Assembly (NCBI GenBank): GCA_030151565.1
Contig: JASLDM010000093.1
Span: 1 to 38,697, forward strand
Direction: 5' to 3'
From: Flavobacterium sp.
GTDB lineage: Bacteria; Bacteroidota; Bacteroidia; Flavobacteriales; Flavobacteriaceae
Length of the DNA stretch: 38,697 bases
Part shown: positions 1 through 8,772 of the stretch, piece after piece
How the letters are laid out: the number at the start of each line of letters is the position of its first letter
Position numbering within the stretch: position 1 is the stretch's first letter
Translations under genes and position numbers: made by a program
The notes under the pieces: generated by a model
Database searches by the model: none
The model's input: only the letters and a program-made list of their open reading frames with translations
Told to the model about the DNA's origin: nothing

Positions 1-124
1 TTTTTTTACTAAATATTTATGAGATAATATTGTTTGTCTTATATTTATGTCAATATGACAGCTGCTTTTTTTGGCTTACTGTTTGTATTGTATGAGTTAT
101 ATAAACTTTATAAGATTTTAATTT

Positions 125-799
125 ATGATTTGGATATTAATGATTGTAATGATGCTTGCAAGTTGGTTTGTAGGTTATCGTTTAAAAAGTAAATTTGAGC
201 ACTATTCTAAATTACAATTGCAAAATGGGATGAGTGGTGCCGAGATTGCTCAAAAGATGTTATTGGATCATGGTATACGAGATGTAAGAGTGATTTCAAC
301 TCCAGGTAGACTAACAGATCATTACAATCCTATGGATAAAACTGTAAATTTGAGCGAAGCTGTTTATAATGAAAGAAATGCTGCTGCTGCTGCTGTTGCT
401 GCACATGAAGTAGGACATGCTGTACAACATGCTGTTTCTTATCGTTGGTTAACTATGCGTTCTAAATTGGTGCCAGTAGTAAGTCTAGCTTCAAATGTAA
501 TGCCTTGGATTTTATTAGGAGGTGTTTTAATGTTGCAAAGTTTTCCACAGTTATTGCTAATTGGAATAGTTTTATTTTCGCTTACAACACTTTTTTCTAT
601 TGTTACTTTGCCCGTAGAGTATGATGCTAGTAATCGTGCCTTAAAATGGCTTCAAAATAAGAATATGGTTACGCAGGAAGAGTTTGCAGGAGCAAAGGAC
701 TCTTTAAGTTGGGCTGCGCGTACTTATGTAGTTGCAGCATTGTCATCGATAGGTACTTTATTATATTACGTAATGCTCTACATGGGTAGAAGAGAATAA
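125..799 (+). CDS. Membrane zinc metallopeptidase, YugP family
   Basis: This is a 224-residue integral membrane protein of the Zn_peptidase_2 (YugP) family. The zinc-binding motif HEVGH is at residues 94-98 (H94, E95, H98) after an Ala-rich stretch. Hydrophobic segments are at about 1-20, 118-165 and 200-217, so the catalytic motif sits next to the membrane. The length is normal for the family. The ATG at 125 gives an N-terminal membrane segment directly and no better start is seen. The gene stands alone and ends in a strong terminator. The substrate of this family is not well established, so only the peptidase class is assigned. Confidence 0.88.
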   Translation: MIWILMIVMMLASWFVGYRLKSKFEHYSKLQLQNGMSGAEIAQKMLLDHGIRDVRVISTPGRLTDHYNPMDKTVNLSEAVYNERNAAAAAVAAHEVGHAVQHAVSYRWLTMRSKLVPVVSLASNVMPWILLGGVLMLQSFPQLLLIGIVLFSLTTLFSIVTLPVEYDASNRALKWLQNKNMVTQEEFAGAKDSLSWAARTYVVAALSSIGTLLYYVMLYMGRRE

Positions 800-826
800 T
801 TGTTTTAGATTTTTTTAAATTGTGTG

Positions 827-853
827 AACTCGCCTAAATGGCGAGTTTTTTTA
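827..853 (+). terminator. Rho-independent terminator of the YugP-family gene
   Basis: Perfect 8-bp stem (827-834 with 840-847), 5-nt loop and a run of T on the plus strand. There is no matching A-run on the left, so it acts only on the plus strand. It overlaps the last codons of the converging gene. Confidence 0.85.
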
Positions 854-1684
854 TAGGATTAAGATCTCGATCATTAGTGGAATGTGGTCTGATATTTTTC
901 TAGCTTCTTTGATTTCTTCAAAGTCTTCAAAGAAATAAATGGGCTCCGTTTTTCTTAATTCTATTTTTGTAGAATTGTAATAAAAGTTATCATAATTAGA
1001 GGCCAGGCAATCATTGTTAATACATTTTTGGCGGAGTGTTGTTTTTTGATTACTAAAAGCAGGTTTATACCCAGCTTTTTTCAAGGGGTTAAATACAGAA
1101 TGATGTTCAGGAATATTAAAGTCTCCAAGGAATATGATATTATCTTTTGGGTAATGGGATGGAAATAACTTGAAGTATTTGATTTCCCTTTCAGGTTGCT
1201 TTTTTTTGGGCAGTGCATGAAAATTGACTAGCGTAAAGTTTTTATTTTTATGCGTAAAGGTCGCTACATAGGGTTCTCTTTCTATGCTATCTTTAAAGAT
1301 AGGTTCTAAAAAAGGTTTTTTAGTTAATTTTACGCTTGATTTTTTCCAGATGAAAGCATAGCGTTCAGAATGGTAAGGGGAACTTTTAGTAGGGCTACTT
1401 AAAGAATATTCCCATGAGAATCCTGATACTCGATTGAGTTCGTCGTGAATTTTTGATAATGCTTTTGCTCCATTTGGATTTATAACGATTTCTTGGATAG
1501 CTATAAGATCGATTTCTTTAAGTTTGTTTGCGATATAAATTAATTCATCATCTGTTTTGCTTGATCCTAGATTATTTAAATTCCACGTAGCGATTTTAAC
1601 CTGGCCAACTATGCTGGGAGTTATAAAGAAAAGTATAAGTAAATAAGACAGACTTCGCATTTTAAGTTTTGAGCTAAAATACAT
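851..1684 (-). CDS. Exported endonuclease/exonuclease/phosphatase-fold protein
   Basis: 277 residues with a hydrophobic signal sequence at about 9-28 and then a DNase I-like (EEP superfamily) domain. Visible family motifs in order: ATWNLNNLG, the metal-binding Glu in AIQEI, the His in NFHALP, the catalytic GDFN, and the C-terminal SDHIP. The fold and catalytic residues are intact, so it is a phosphodiesterase or nuclease acting outside the cytoplasm. Whether it is a DNase or a phosphatase cannot be decided. A second Met at residue 9 (position 1660) begins a more typical signal peptide and could be the real start. The gene converges on the YugP-family gene. Confidence 0.85.
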   Translation of the reverse strand: MYFSSKLKMRSLSYLLILFFITPSIVGQVKIATWNLNNLGSSKTDDELIYIANKLKEIDLIAIQEIVINPNGAKALSKIHDELNRVSGFSWEYSLSSPTKSSPYHSERYAFIWKKSSVKLTKKPFLEPIFKDSIEREPYVATFTHKNKNFTLVNFHALPKKKQPEREIKYFKLFPSHYPKDNIIFLGDFNIPEHHSVFNPLKKAGYKPAFSNQKTTLRQKCINNDCLASNYDNFYYNSTKIELRKTEPIYFFEDFEEIKEARKISDHIPLMIEILIL

Positions 1685-1747
1685 TATCCATTCTTATGGA
1701 ACTAATTAAGTTTTATTAATTGTAGAAAGGTAGATTATAATATAAAA

Positions 1748-1776
1748 AAAAACCACTTCGGAATGAAGTGGTTTTT
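1748..1776 (-). terminator. Terminator of the secreted metalloprotease gene
   Basis: Stem 1751-1759 with 1765-1773 and a 5-nt loop. An A-run on the left (T-run on the minus strand) follows the minus-strand gene that ends at 1783. A short T-run on the right may also let it work on the plus strand. Confidence 0.8.
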
Positions 1777-1782
1777 AAGTTG

Positions 1783-4050
1783 TTATTTTTTTATAATTTT
1801 CTTTACTAGTTTATTTTTTCCGTCTTTTATAGTTACAAGATAAATTCCAGCTTGTAAGTTTCCAACAGATAACTCAGTTCTAAATGAAGAAGAAACAGGG
1901 GTAAACGCCTCGGTTTGTATTAAACGACCTCTTAAATCGTGAATTTCAATTGAGATTTCTTTCGAATTATTTGTATTAAATTCGACAGTGAAGTTATCGT
2001 AAGTAGGGTTTGGATACAGTTTGAATGAGTCTAATGCATTGTCATCTATAGATGCTGTTCCTCCAACTACGCTAAATCTTTTGCTAACGGCATAGTAAAT
2101 GTTTCCAACTGGTTCAATTAAGATTCTTGCTTGAATTGTATTGAATCCTGGAACAATAACTTCTTCTTGACCATCGTTAGGTGTGTTTTCAACAAGTGTT
2201 ATAAAGTTTAAGCCATTGTCATCAGAAAACTTAATGTTTACATGCGATGTATTAATTCCATTAGCTGTAGTACCTGCAACATTCCATTGTACTGTCTGTG
2301 ATGTACCTGCTTGCCACTGCTCATTTCCTGAATTAGGATAAGTTATGATGAAAGGTCCTGTATTTTGTACTTTTACTTTAACATCATCAAAATTAGTTTG
2401 ACCTCCCAAAGTAGGATTATTATCTCTAACGAAAAAACGGAAATTCAAATGACGTTCTACAGAAGGTAATACTTCCCATTTAGGTGAAAAACCAAGTAGT
2501 ACGTCTTTAAAATTCGGGAAATATCTTCTTGTAGATGTTGTAGGAGACATATACATAAAGTTAGGTCCTTTAGTAGCGTTAGCCAATGGAGGTTGTGTCG
2601 AAATTTCGATATCCGTTTGCTCCCAAGAATAAGTAAGACTACTTTGGTTGTTTGAATCAGTAGCTGAACCATCTAAGTAAAAAGGAGTGCTTTTAGGAAT
2701 AACTTTATCAATACCAGCATTTGCTACTGGTGCAGGGTTATTATTTGAAGTGTTTACAGAACAATTTCCAGCAGTTGAAATAAATTTCCCAATTTGTTCA
2801 ACACTTATACTATGGAAAAAGGGATCTGACTTCAATCTGACATTTATATTGCCCTCACCTTGGTCAGGTGGACAAACTCCTGCGTAAGCCATAATAGTAT
2901 TTCCACTTCCTGGTTCTACAGATGTTGTATTACTTCTGTTGTTAGCACAAGAACTATTAAATGTGTGAAAGGCACCGAATTGGTGGCCCACCTCGTGTGC
3001 TACAAAGTCCACGTCATATGGATCTCCTACAGGTGCAGAAGAACCAGTAACTCCCATTGCTTTTCGAGAATTGTCACAAGGTACATTTACTCCAGCTAAT
3101 CCACCAGCTCCAGTACTTACTGTATGTCCTATGTCATAATTCGGAGCGCCAATAATTTTATTAATAACAGTTTGACTTTGCTCAATTAAAATGTTTGCGT
3201 CAACGTTATTGAAATTGTCTGAGTCAATAAATATTAATTTATCATTATTGTCAATTAAATTCATATGTATAGCATGGTCTCTTTCAAAAATAAAATTTAC
3301 TCGAGTCATGGTTGTTGCCATTGCAGCAAGAATTGCCGCTTTCTTTTGTTGCTCATTACTTGTTGGGATCCCTGCAGCTTGCGCAGCAGCTAAGTGAAAG
3401 GCAGCATATTCAACAGTACAAGCCATCGCTAAACGATATTCACGGTATTTGCCTTGGCTATTTAATACCGTTTTATTTAAGGCAGATGTTGTTTCGTTGT
3501 AAATTTGTTCAATTTCAGTATTATCTGTCAGACAGTTAATAGGATTTTTTTGATCAATGTTTTCGCGATTGTAAACGATATAGTTTTTAAGATCTTTGGT
3601 ATAAGTATCAATATATGATGTACCATTTTTAGGATCGTATTGAATTGCATGAAGACCGAATGGTGTAATACTAAATCTAATGCTTGCATTTCTATCTTTA
3701 GCTCCTTTACCTAAATAAGACTTTATATTTGGGAACTTTTCCGCTAAACCGCGTTCCATGATAGGTGCATCGAATATTTCATAAGAAACAAGTTCTCCTT
3801 CTGAGTTAGGAAATGATACAATAACGGTAGAATTGCTCTGTGTTTTGAAGTTTGGAGCTTTCTCTAAGCTATTTTTAAGCTTGTTTAAATCAATATTAAA
3901 AACCTGGTAATCAGTAGGAAGGGCAACGCGATCCATTTTTTCTATTCTAGAAACTTCTCTATCAGAGCTAGATTTCCAAGCGTTTTGTTGCGAATGTCCC
4001 CAAGAGAAAACAGCAAAAGCAAGTATGCTCCAAAGATATTTTTTTTTCAT
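1783..4050 (-). CDS. Secreted reprolysin-like metalloprotease with T9SS sorting domain
   Basis: 755 residues. An N-terminal signal peptide is followed by a propeptide-like region and then a zinc metalloprotease domain with the extended motif HEVGHQFGAFH at residues 352-362, which supplies the three zinc His and the Glu of the M12B/reprolysin-like clan. The middle has Ig/PKD-like stretches. The last ~75 residues (from LYPNPTYDNF) are a type A type IX secretion sorting domain, so the protein is expected to cross the outer membrane and be released or anchored. The substrate cannot be read from the sequence. The gene is monocistronic. A near-consensus -7 box (TAACTTTA, 4105-4112 minus) lies 54 bp upstream of the start. 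Confidence 0.92.
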   Translation of the reverse strand: MKKKYLWSILAFAVFSWGHSQQNAWKSSSDREVSRIEKMDRVALPTDYQVFNIDLNKLKNSLEKAPNFKTQSNSTVIVSFPNSEGELVSYEIFDAPIMERGLAEKFPNIKSYLGKGAKDRNASIRFSITPFGLHAIQYDPKNGTSYIDTYTKDLKNYIVYNRENIDQKNPINCLTDNTEIEQIYNETTSALNKTVLNSQGKYREYRLAMACTVEYAAFHLAAAQAAGIPTSNEQQKKAAILAAMATTMTRVNFIFERDHAIHMNLIDNNDKLIFIDSDNFNNVDANILIEQSQTVINKIIGAPNYDIGHTVSTGAGGLAGVNVPCDNSRKAMGVTGSSAPVGDPYDVDFVAHEVGHQFGAFHTFNSSCANNRSNTTSVEPGSGNTIMAYAGVCPPDQGEGNINVRLKSDPFFHSISVEQIGKFISTAGNCSVNTSNNNPAPVANAGIDKVIPKSTPFYLDGSATDSNNQSSLTYSWEQTDIEISTQPPLANATKGPNFMYMSPTTSTRRYFPNFKDVLLGFSPKWEVLPSVERHLNFRFFVRDNNPTLGGQTNFDDVKVKVQNTGPFIITYPNSGNEQWQAGTSQTVQWNVAGTTANGINTSHVNIKFSDDNGLNFITLVENTPNDGQEEVIVPGFNTIQARILIEPVGNIYYAVSKRFSVVGGTASIDDNALDSFKLYPNPTYDNFTVEFNTNNSKEISIEIHDLRGRLIQTEAFTPVSSSFRTELSVGNLQAGIYLVTIKDGKNKLVKKIIKK

Positions 4051-4233
4051 AATATTGATTTTTTTTTGATGAATTGTTTTGTGGATAAAATTGATATTTC
4101 GGCATAAAGTTATTAAATATGATTATAAAACCAATTTTTTTTTAAATAAAAATAATTTTAACTAGATTGTTATAGCTGTGGTTTATAAAATTTTAATAGT
4201 AAGATTCTGTTTTTCTTATTAGTTCTAAAATCT

Positions 4234-4241
4234 TAAATTTG
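4234..4241 (+). promoter_or_regulatory. -7 promoter element for ribF
   Basis: TAAATTTG matches the Bacteroidota -7 consensus TAnnTTTG. It ends 13 bases before the TTG start codon, so the mRNA leader should be only a few bases long. No clear -33 TTTG is seen. Confidence 0.6.
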
Positions 4242-4254
4242 TAAAAAAATCAAA

Positions 4255-5214
4255 TTGAAAACATTTTCTTCTTTATACGATTTCCATTCTGAGAAAAAAA
4301 CAGTAGTCACTTTAGGAACTTTTGATGGTGTACATCTTGGGCATCAAATGATTATTGAAAAACTAGTGTCTGCGGCACATGATTTTGACGCAGAAAGTTT
4401 AGTACTAACTTTTTTTCCACATCCAAGAATGGTTTTAGGTCAAGACCATTCGATTAAGTTACTAAATACTCTTGAAGAGAAGAAAGAATTATTGAAACGC
4501 TTTGGGCTAGATAATTTGGTTGTCCATAAATTTGATGAAGCTTTTTCACAACTGAGTGCAGAGTCATTTGTTAAAGATGTATTGGTTCGGCAATTCAATA
4601 TTGGAAAAATAATTATAGGTTATGATCATCGTTTTGGAAAAAATAGAACGGCTGATATTTCCGATCTAAAAGCTTTTGGTACTAAATATGGTTTTGAAGT
4701 TGAAGAAATTTCAGCACAAGAAATAGATCATGTTTCTATTAGTTCAACCAAGATTAGAAAGGCTCTAGGGGAAGGAGAAGTTGCATTAGCAAATGAATAT
4801 TTGGGATATGATTATTTCTTTTCTGGAAACGTAGTTCATGGAAAAAAGTTGGGTAGAACATTAGGCTTTCCCACTGCAAATATTAAGCTAGAAGAAAACT
4901 ATAAGTTGATTCCTGAAAATGGTGTTTATATTGTTTCATCTAGGATTGAAGGTGAAATAGTAAAAGGAATGATGAGTGTAGGAATCAATCCAACATTTAG
5001 AGAGCATCCTCATACAATTGAAGTGAATTTTTTAGATTGGGAAGGCGATCTTTACGATCAAAAAATTAAAGTAGCTGTACATGAAAGGATACGAGATGAG
5101 AAAAAATTCGATACCTTAGAAGATTTAGTTGCAGAACTTAAGCAAGATGAACAGTGTACAAGAAAATACTTTATAGATTATCATGATAAAGAAAGCTTTA
5201 GAACCCATAGATAA
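4255..5214 (+). CDS. ribF: Bifunctional riboflavin kinase / FAD synthetase
   Basis: 319 residues. It phosphorylates riboflavin to FMN and adenylates FMN to FAD. The N-terminal nucleotidyltransferase has GTFDGVHLGH at residues 21-30 and SSTKIR at 163-168. The C-terminal flavokinase has GRTLGFPTANI at 200-210. Length and domain order are normal. The start codon is TTG: there is no upstream in-frame ATG before the promoter box, and the next ATG (4348) would remove the GTFDGVHLGH motif. The 3' end overlaps the next gene by 32 bases, so the two are probably co-transcribed. Confidence 0.95.
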   Translation: MKTFSSLYDFHSEKKTVVTLGTFDGVHLGHQMIIEKLVSAAHDFDAESLVLTFFPHPRMVLGQDHSIKLLNTLEEKKELLKRFGLDNLVVHKFDEAFSQLSAESFVKDVLVRQFNIGKIIIGYDHRFGKNRTADISDLKAFGTKYGFEVEEISAQEIDHVSISSTKIRKALGEGEVALANEYLGYDYFFSGNVVHGKKLGRTLGFPTANIKLEENYKLIPENGVYIVSSRIEGEIVKGMMSVGINPTFREHPHTIEVNFLDWEGDLYDQKIKVAVHERIRDEKKFDTLEDLVAELKQDEQCTRKYFIDYHDKESFRTHR

Positions 5215-6487
5215 TGCCCCATTAATTGTTTTTAGAATTATTTTTGGATTCCTATTCGTTTGTGAATCATTTGGCGCTATTTTAACAGGTTGGGTCAAGA
5301 CGAATCTGGCCGAAACCCAAATGACTTTCTCTCATATATTTGTTGAATGGCTTCAACCTTTGCCAGGAAATGGGATGTACTATTATTTTGTAGTAATGGG
5401 AATTGTCTCTTTGTTTGTAATGCTGGGTTATCGTTATAGGCTTAGTATTGTTTTATTGACTTTGCTTTGGGCAGGGGTTTACTATATGCAGAAAACGTCT
5501 TATAATAATCATTATTATTTGATGTTAATAATAAGTATTTATATGTGCTTTATGCCTGCAAATCGATATGCGGCATTAGATGTCAAACAGCAAAGAGTTC
5601 AGGAAAGTTTGTCAATGCCTCGGTTGATTTCTTGGATTTTTATATTTCAAATTGCCGTAGTCTATTTTTATGGAACAATTGCCAAGTTTTATCCTGATTG
5701 GTTGGACGGTACTTTTGTTTCTTTATTATATTCTGGAATAGATGCACCAGAAACGTTAAGAAATATCTTCACACAGCCTTGGTTTTATTTAACGATTTCA
5801 TACTTAGGAATTATTTTTGATGGGCTTGTTGTAATATTGTTGCTTTGGAAGCGAACGCGTACACTTGCGGTTATTGCGTCTTTAGTATTTCACTTGTTCA
5901 ACTCAATAACGTTGCAAATTGGGATATTCCCGTATTTTGCATTGAGTTTTGCCTTGTTTTTTTATGAACCAGAACAAGTTCGAAATCTTTTTTTTAAGAG
6001 AAAGCCAAAAACTCTCGATGTCTCTACTCAGTTTCAGTTACCACAATGGCAATGGTATGTTTTAACCGTTTTTGCTGTTGTGCAAATAGCACTGCCATTA
6101 CGCCATTATCTTATTAAAGGAGATGTGTTATGGACTGATGAGGGGCACAGACTTAGCTGGCGTATGATGCTACGTTCACGTAGTGGGTATACTTATTTTG
6201 ATGTTGTTGAGAAGCAAACAGGAATAAGAACTCAATATCCTTTGAATGATATTTTAACTCCAAAACAACGCAATCGACTATCTAGTCCTGATATGATTTG
6301 GCAGATGGCACAAGTAATTAAGCGCGAATATGAAGCAAAAGGAATTGAGGTTGCTGTGTATGCTGATAGTTGGGTATCAATAAATAATAGAGAATATAGT
6401 CGATTTACAGATGCAACAGTTGATTTAGCTGCGGTATCTTGGAACTATTTCGGACATAACGAATGGGTGTTGACTAAGCCGTTTTAA
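5183..6487 (+). CDS. HTTM domain (vitamin K-dependent gamma-carboxylase-like) membrane protein
   Basis: 434 residues, many hydrophobic segments in the first ~270 residues and a soluble C-terminal part from about 290. The pattern of helices, with the signature-like KTSYNNHYYLMLIISIY and a W-L-x-G segment after FYGTIAKFYPDW, fits the HTTM family related to vitamin K-dependent gamma-carboxylase. Bacterial members are common in Bacteroidota and their substrates are unknown. The ATG at 5183 lies inside the end of ribF, which suggests translational coupling. The stop codon overlaps that of the converging gene. Confidence 0.8.
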   Translation: MIKKALEPIDNAPLIVFRIIFGFLFVCESFGAILTGWVKTNLAETQMTFSHIFVEWLQPLPGNGMYYYFVVMGIVSLFVMLGYRYRLSIVLLTLLWAGVYYMQKTSYNNHYYLMLIISIYMCFMPANRYAALDVKQQRVQESLSMPRLISWIFIFQIAVVYFYGTIAKFYPDWLDGTFVSLLYSGIDAPETLRNIFTQPWFYLTISYLGIIFDGLVVILLLWKRTRTLAVIASLVFHLFNSITLQIGIFPYFALSFALFFYEPEQVRNLFFKRKPKTLDVSTQFQLPQWQWYVLTVFAVVQIALPLRHYLIKGDVLWTDEGHRLSWRMMLRSRSGYTYFDVVEKQTGIRTQYPLNDILTPKQRNRLSSPDMIWQMAQVIKREYEAKGIEVAVYADSWVSINNREYSRFTDATVDLAAVSWNYFGHNEWVLTKPF

Positions 6488-7263
6488 AGAGATGCTTGTT
6501 CTTTTTGATAATAATGTAAGCTAAGGTTGTGGTTGTTAAATTGGGCGTAGCTATAATAACCAATCCAATCACCTAAATTTACATATTTACTAGTATTGTT
6601 TAAGTCAAGAATCATCGGTAAATGACGATGTCCAAAAACAAAATAGTCATAGTGCTTTGTTTCAAGTTTTTTCTTTGCATAAAGCACAAGCCACTCCTTA
6701 TCTTCTCCTAAAAAGGTCACATCTTCATCTCCAGAAATTAGCTTGTTTTTTACGGATAGATACTGACCTAACTTTACTCCAAGATCTGGATGTAACCAAC
6801 GAAACAGCCATTTAGCAAATGGATTAGTAAAAACCTTTTTCATTCTTTTGTAGCCATAATCTCCAGGACCTAAGCCGTCTCCGTGACCGATAAAAAAATC
6901 AGATCCATTGATGTTGAATGTTTTGGGTTCCTTAAAAACAGGAATGCCTAATTCTGTTTCAAAATAATCCTGCATCCATAAATCGTGATTGCCTATAAAG
7001 AAATAAATGGGAATGCCAGCGTCTTTCATTTGCGCTAATTTTCCTAAAATTCGTACAAAGCCTTTTGGAACAACTGTTTTGTATTCGAACCAAAAATCAA
7101 AAAGATCTCCTAATAAGAAAAGTGCTCCCATATCCGCTTCTTTTTCTTGAAGCCACTGTAAAAAGAGTGCTTCACGAGGCAAGCTTGCATCGCGGGTTGG
7201 AGCTCCAAAATGATGGTCTGAGCTAAAATAAATTGTCTTATCGGTTTGTATAGTAAAGTCCAA
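6484..7263 (-). CDS. lpxH: UDP-2,3-diacylglucosamine diphosphatase (LpxH-like calcineurin-type phosphoesterase)
   Basis: 259 residues with the full set of metallophosphoesterase motifs: SSDHHFG (D16, H18), GDLFDFWFEY, GNHD, GHGDGLGPGD and GHRHLP. This matches the flavobacterial LpxH-type enzymes that cut UDP-2,3-diacylglucosamine to lipid X in lipid A synthesis. There is no ATG that keeps the first metal motif; the only plausible start is TTG at 7263. The gene is in the same reading frame as queD, separated by TAG ATC, so translation probably depends on termination-reinitiation at the queD stop. It overlaps the converging HTTM gene by 4 bases. Confidence 0.82.
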   Translation of the reverse strand: MDFTIQTDKTIYFSSDHHFGAPTRDASLPREALFLQWLQEKEADMGALFLLGDLFDFWFEYKTVVPKGFVRILGKLAQMKDAGIPIYFFIGNHDLWMQDYFETELGIPVFKEPKTFNINGSDFFIGHGDGLGPGDYGYKRMKKVFTNPFAKWLFRWLHPDLGVKLGQYLSVKNKLISGDEDVTFLGEDKEWLVLYAKKKLETKHYDYFVFGHRHLPMILDLNNTSKYVNLGDWIGYYSYAQFNNHNLSLHYYQKEQASL

Positions 7264-7266
7264 GAT

Positions 7267-7719
7267 CTATAGATTGTCAGATTGATACCATTCTGCGTAA
7301 GAAGATTCTGTTTCTTGTAGGCGTAAAGAGAAAAGCTCAATACCTTCAGGTAAGCGATCACCTATTTTTTTTGCAAAATCAATAACCATATTTTCACTCG
7401 TCGGTTGATAATCGACTAAAATAACATGATGTCCACGATCTGCCAATTCTTTAGCTAATTCTACATGAGGAGTATTTTTATTGAAAACTGTTGCGTGATC
7501 AAAAACATCGACAACTTCTTCTTTTACAATTTTTTTTAAATCTCCAAAATCGATAACCATTCCAAACTTTACATTGGAAGCATCTGTTAAAGGTGTACCG
7601 ATTACAGTTACTCCTAATTTATAACTGTGTCCATGTACATTACGGCATTTTCCGTCATAACCATAAAGTGCGTGACCAGTTTCAAATGTGAATTGTTTGG
7701 TGATTCTAATTTTAGGCAT
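7267..7719 (-). CDS. queD: 6-carboxytetrahydropterin synthase family protein
   Basis: 150 residues from the ATG at 7719. The zinc His are H16 (FETGHALYG) and H29/H31 (NVHGHSY), and the catalytic Cys is C25 in GKCRNVHG. In this family dihydroneopterin triphosphate is converted to 6-carboxytetrahydropterin on the queuosine route. An open frame continues 30 codons upstream to 7809, but the -7 box at 7735-7742 lies inside that extension, so 7719 is the start. The LpxH-like gene follows in frame. queC and queE are not in the window, so a pterin-related role other than queuosine remains possible. Confidence 0.92.
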   Translation of the reverse strand: MPKIRITKQFTFETGHALYGYDGKCRNVHGHSYKLGVTVIGTPLTDASNVKFGMVIDFGDLKKIVKEEVVDVFDHATVFNKNTPHVELAKELADRGHHVILVDYQPTSENMVIDFAKKIGDRLPEGIELFSLRLQETESSYAEWYQSDNL

Positions 7720-7734
7720 AATATAAATTTTCAG

Positions 7735-7742
7735 CAAATTTA
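7735..7742 (-). promoter_or_regulatory. -7 promoter element for queD-lpxH
   Basis: TAAATTTG on the minus strand (TAnnTTTG consensus), 15 bases before the ATG at 7719. It fixes the queD start and implies one transcript for queD and the LpxH-like gene. Confidence 0.6.
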
Positions 7743-7790
7743 CTAAAAATATCAAGAGGGTACTTGCTATTCTTTTTAAAGATGAAGTTT

Positions 7791-7815
7791 CCAGCGATAC
7801 TAAAGGCATCGCTGG
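7791..7815 (-). terminator. Hairpin downstream of the enoyl-CoA hydratase gene
   Basis: Perfect 8-bp stem CCAGCGAT/ATCGCTGG (7791-7798 with 7808-7815), 9-nt loop. On the minus strand, where it follows the hydratase gene, there is no T-run; the T-rich side is on the plus strand, which has no gene ending here. It may be a terminator or an mRNA 3'-end hairpin. Confidence 0.45.
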
Positions 7816-7821
7816 TTTATT

Positions 7822-8595
7822 TTATTTTTGTTTAAACTGCAATAATGCTTTTTTGGTAAAGTCAGAAAGGACTAATCTTCCAGAAATGGCTGCTCGATTA
7901 GCTAATAATTGATCCCAATCTTCAGTCCCTTCCCAAAGAACTTTTTTCATTTCTGAAAGCGCTTCAGGGTTATAGGCTGCTAATTGTTTGGCAAAAGAAA
8001 TTACTTTTTCGTCTAGTATTTCTGTTGTATCGCAAACTAAAGCATATAATCCATGTTCAGCAGCCCATTTTGCAGACTTCCATTCTTGTGCAGCAAGAGA
8101 TAATTCTGCAACAGCCGTTTTACCAATTTTTCTAGATACTGCAGGCTCAATAACAAAAGGACCTATGCCTATTGCTAATTCAGAAAGTTTTATAGAAGCT
8201 TTATCGGTTGCAAAACAATAGTCACAAGCTGCTGCTAAACCAACACCTCCTCCAACAGTTTTTCCGTGAATGCGTCCTACAAATAGTTTTGGACTTTTTC
8301 GCATAGCGTTGATAACGTTAGCAAATCCAGAGAAAAAACGATCACCAGTTGGTAAATCTTCAATTTGTAAAAGCTCATCAAAAGAAGCACCTGCGCAGAA
8401 AGCTCCTTCTCCTTCACTTTTGAGTATAATTACTTGTATATCTTCACGGCTATTTAAATCTTTAATAGTTTGTGTAAGTAGTGCTAATTGCTCACTAGGA
8501 AAGGAATTACTTGCTGGGTGAAAAAAGCTTATTGTTGCGTATCCAGCGCTTAGAGTTACATCTACTGTACCTGTAGCGGTGTTTTGTGTATTCAT
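7822..8595 (-). CDS. Enoyl-CoA hydratase/isomerase family protein
   Basis: 257 residues, a single crotonase-fold domain. The oxyanion-hole segments are EGAFCAGASFDEL (about 63-74) and GKTVGGGVGLAAACD (111-125). E139 in the LSELAIG segment sits where one of the two catalytic Glu of classical hydratases is found. The other is Gly (G119), as in several methylglutaconyl-CoA hydratase and isomerase subfamilies. The reaction is therefore an acyl-CoA hydration or isomerization of unknown substrate. Monocistronic, with its own -7 box. Confidence 0.85.
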   Translation of the reverse strand: MNTQNTATGTVDVTLSAGYATISFFHPASNSFPSEQLALLTQTIKDLNSREDIQVIILKSEGEGAFCAGASFDELLQIEDLPTGDRFFSGFANVINAMRKSPKLFVGRIHGKTVGGGVGLAAACDYCFATDKASIKLSELAIGIGPFVIEPAVSRKIGKTAVAELSLAAQEWKSAKWAAEHGLYALVCDTTEILDEKVISFAKQLAAYNPEALSEMKKVLWEGTEDWDQLLANRAAISGRLVLSDFTKKALLQFKQK

Positions 8596-8611
8596 AATTT
8601 TAAAGTTTTTC

Positions 8612-8619
8612 CAAAAATA
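8612..8619 (-). promoter_or_regulatory. -7 promoter element for the enoyl-CoA hydratase gene
   Basis: TATTTTTG on the minus strand, 16 bases before the ATG at 8595; matches TAnnTTTG. Confidence 0.55.
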
Positions 8620-8718
8620 GAACTTTTTAAAAGATTTTGTAAGACTTGTGATTACTTATAATTTTCGATGGGGTAAAGAGATGTGAATTATAAGATCTTT
8701 GGTAGTGCAATTAAAAAC

Positions 8719-8752
8719 AAAAAGTGCCTGTTCACAAGGAAAGGCACTTTAG
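8719..8752 (-). terminator. Terminator of the DsrE-like gene
   Basis: Stem 8721-8729 with 8742-8750 (AAAGTGCCT/AGGCACTTT), 12-nt loop, followed on the minus strand by a T-rich tract. It lies 20 bases beyond the stop at 8773. Confidence 0.75.
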
Positions 8753-8772
8753 ATTTGTTTTTTATATCTCAA

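Noticed and set aside
2457..3539. Several 66-79 codon frames inside the secreted protease gene
   Set aside because: All overlap the protease coding sequence in other frames and have no start or promoter signals of their own.
7720..7809. Longer N-terminus for QueD
   Set aside because: The family begins at MPKIRI (7719), and the -7 promoter box lies inside the extension.
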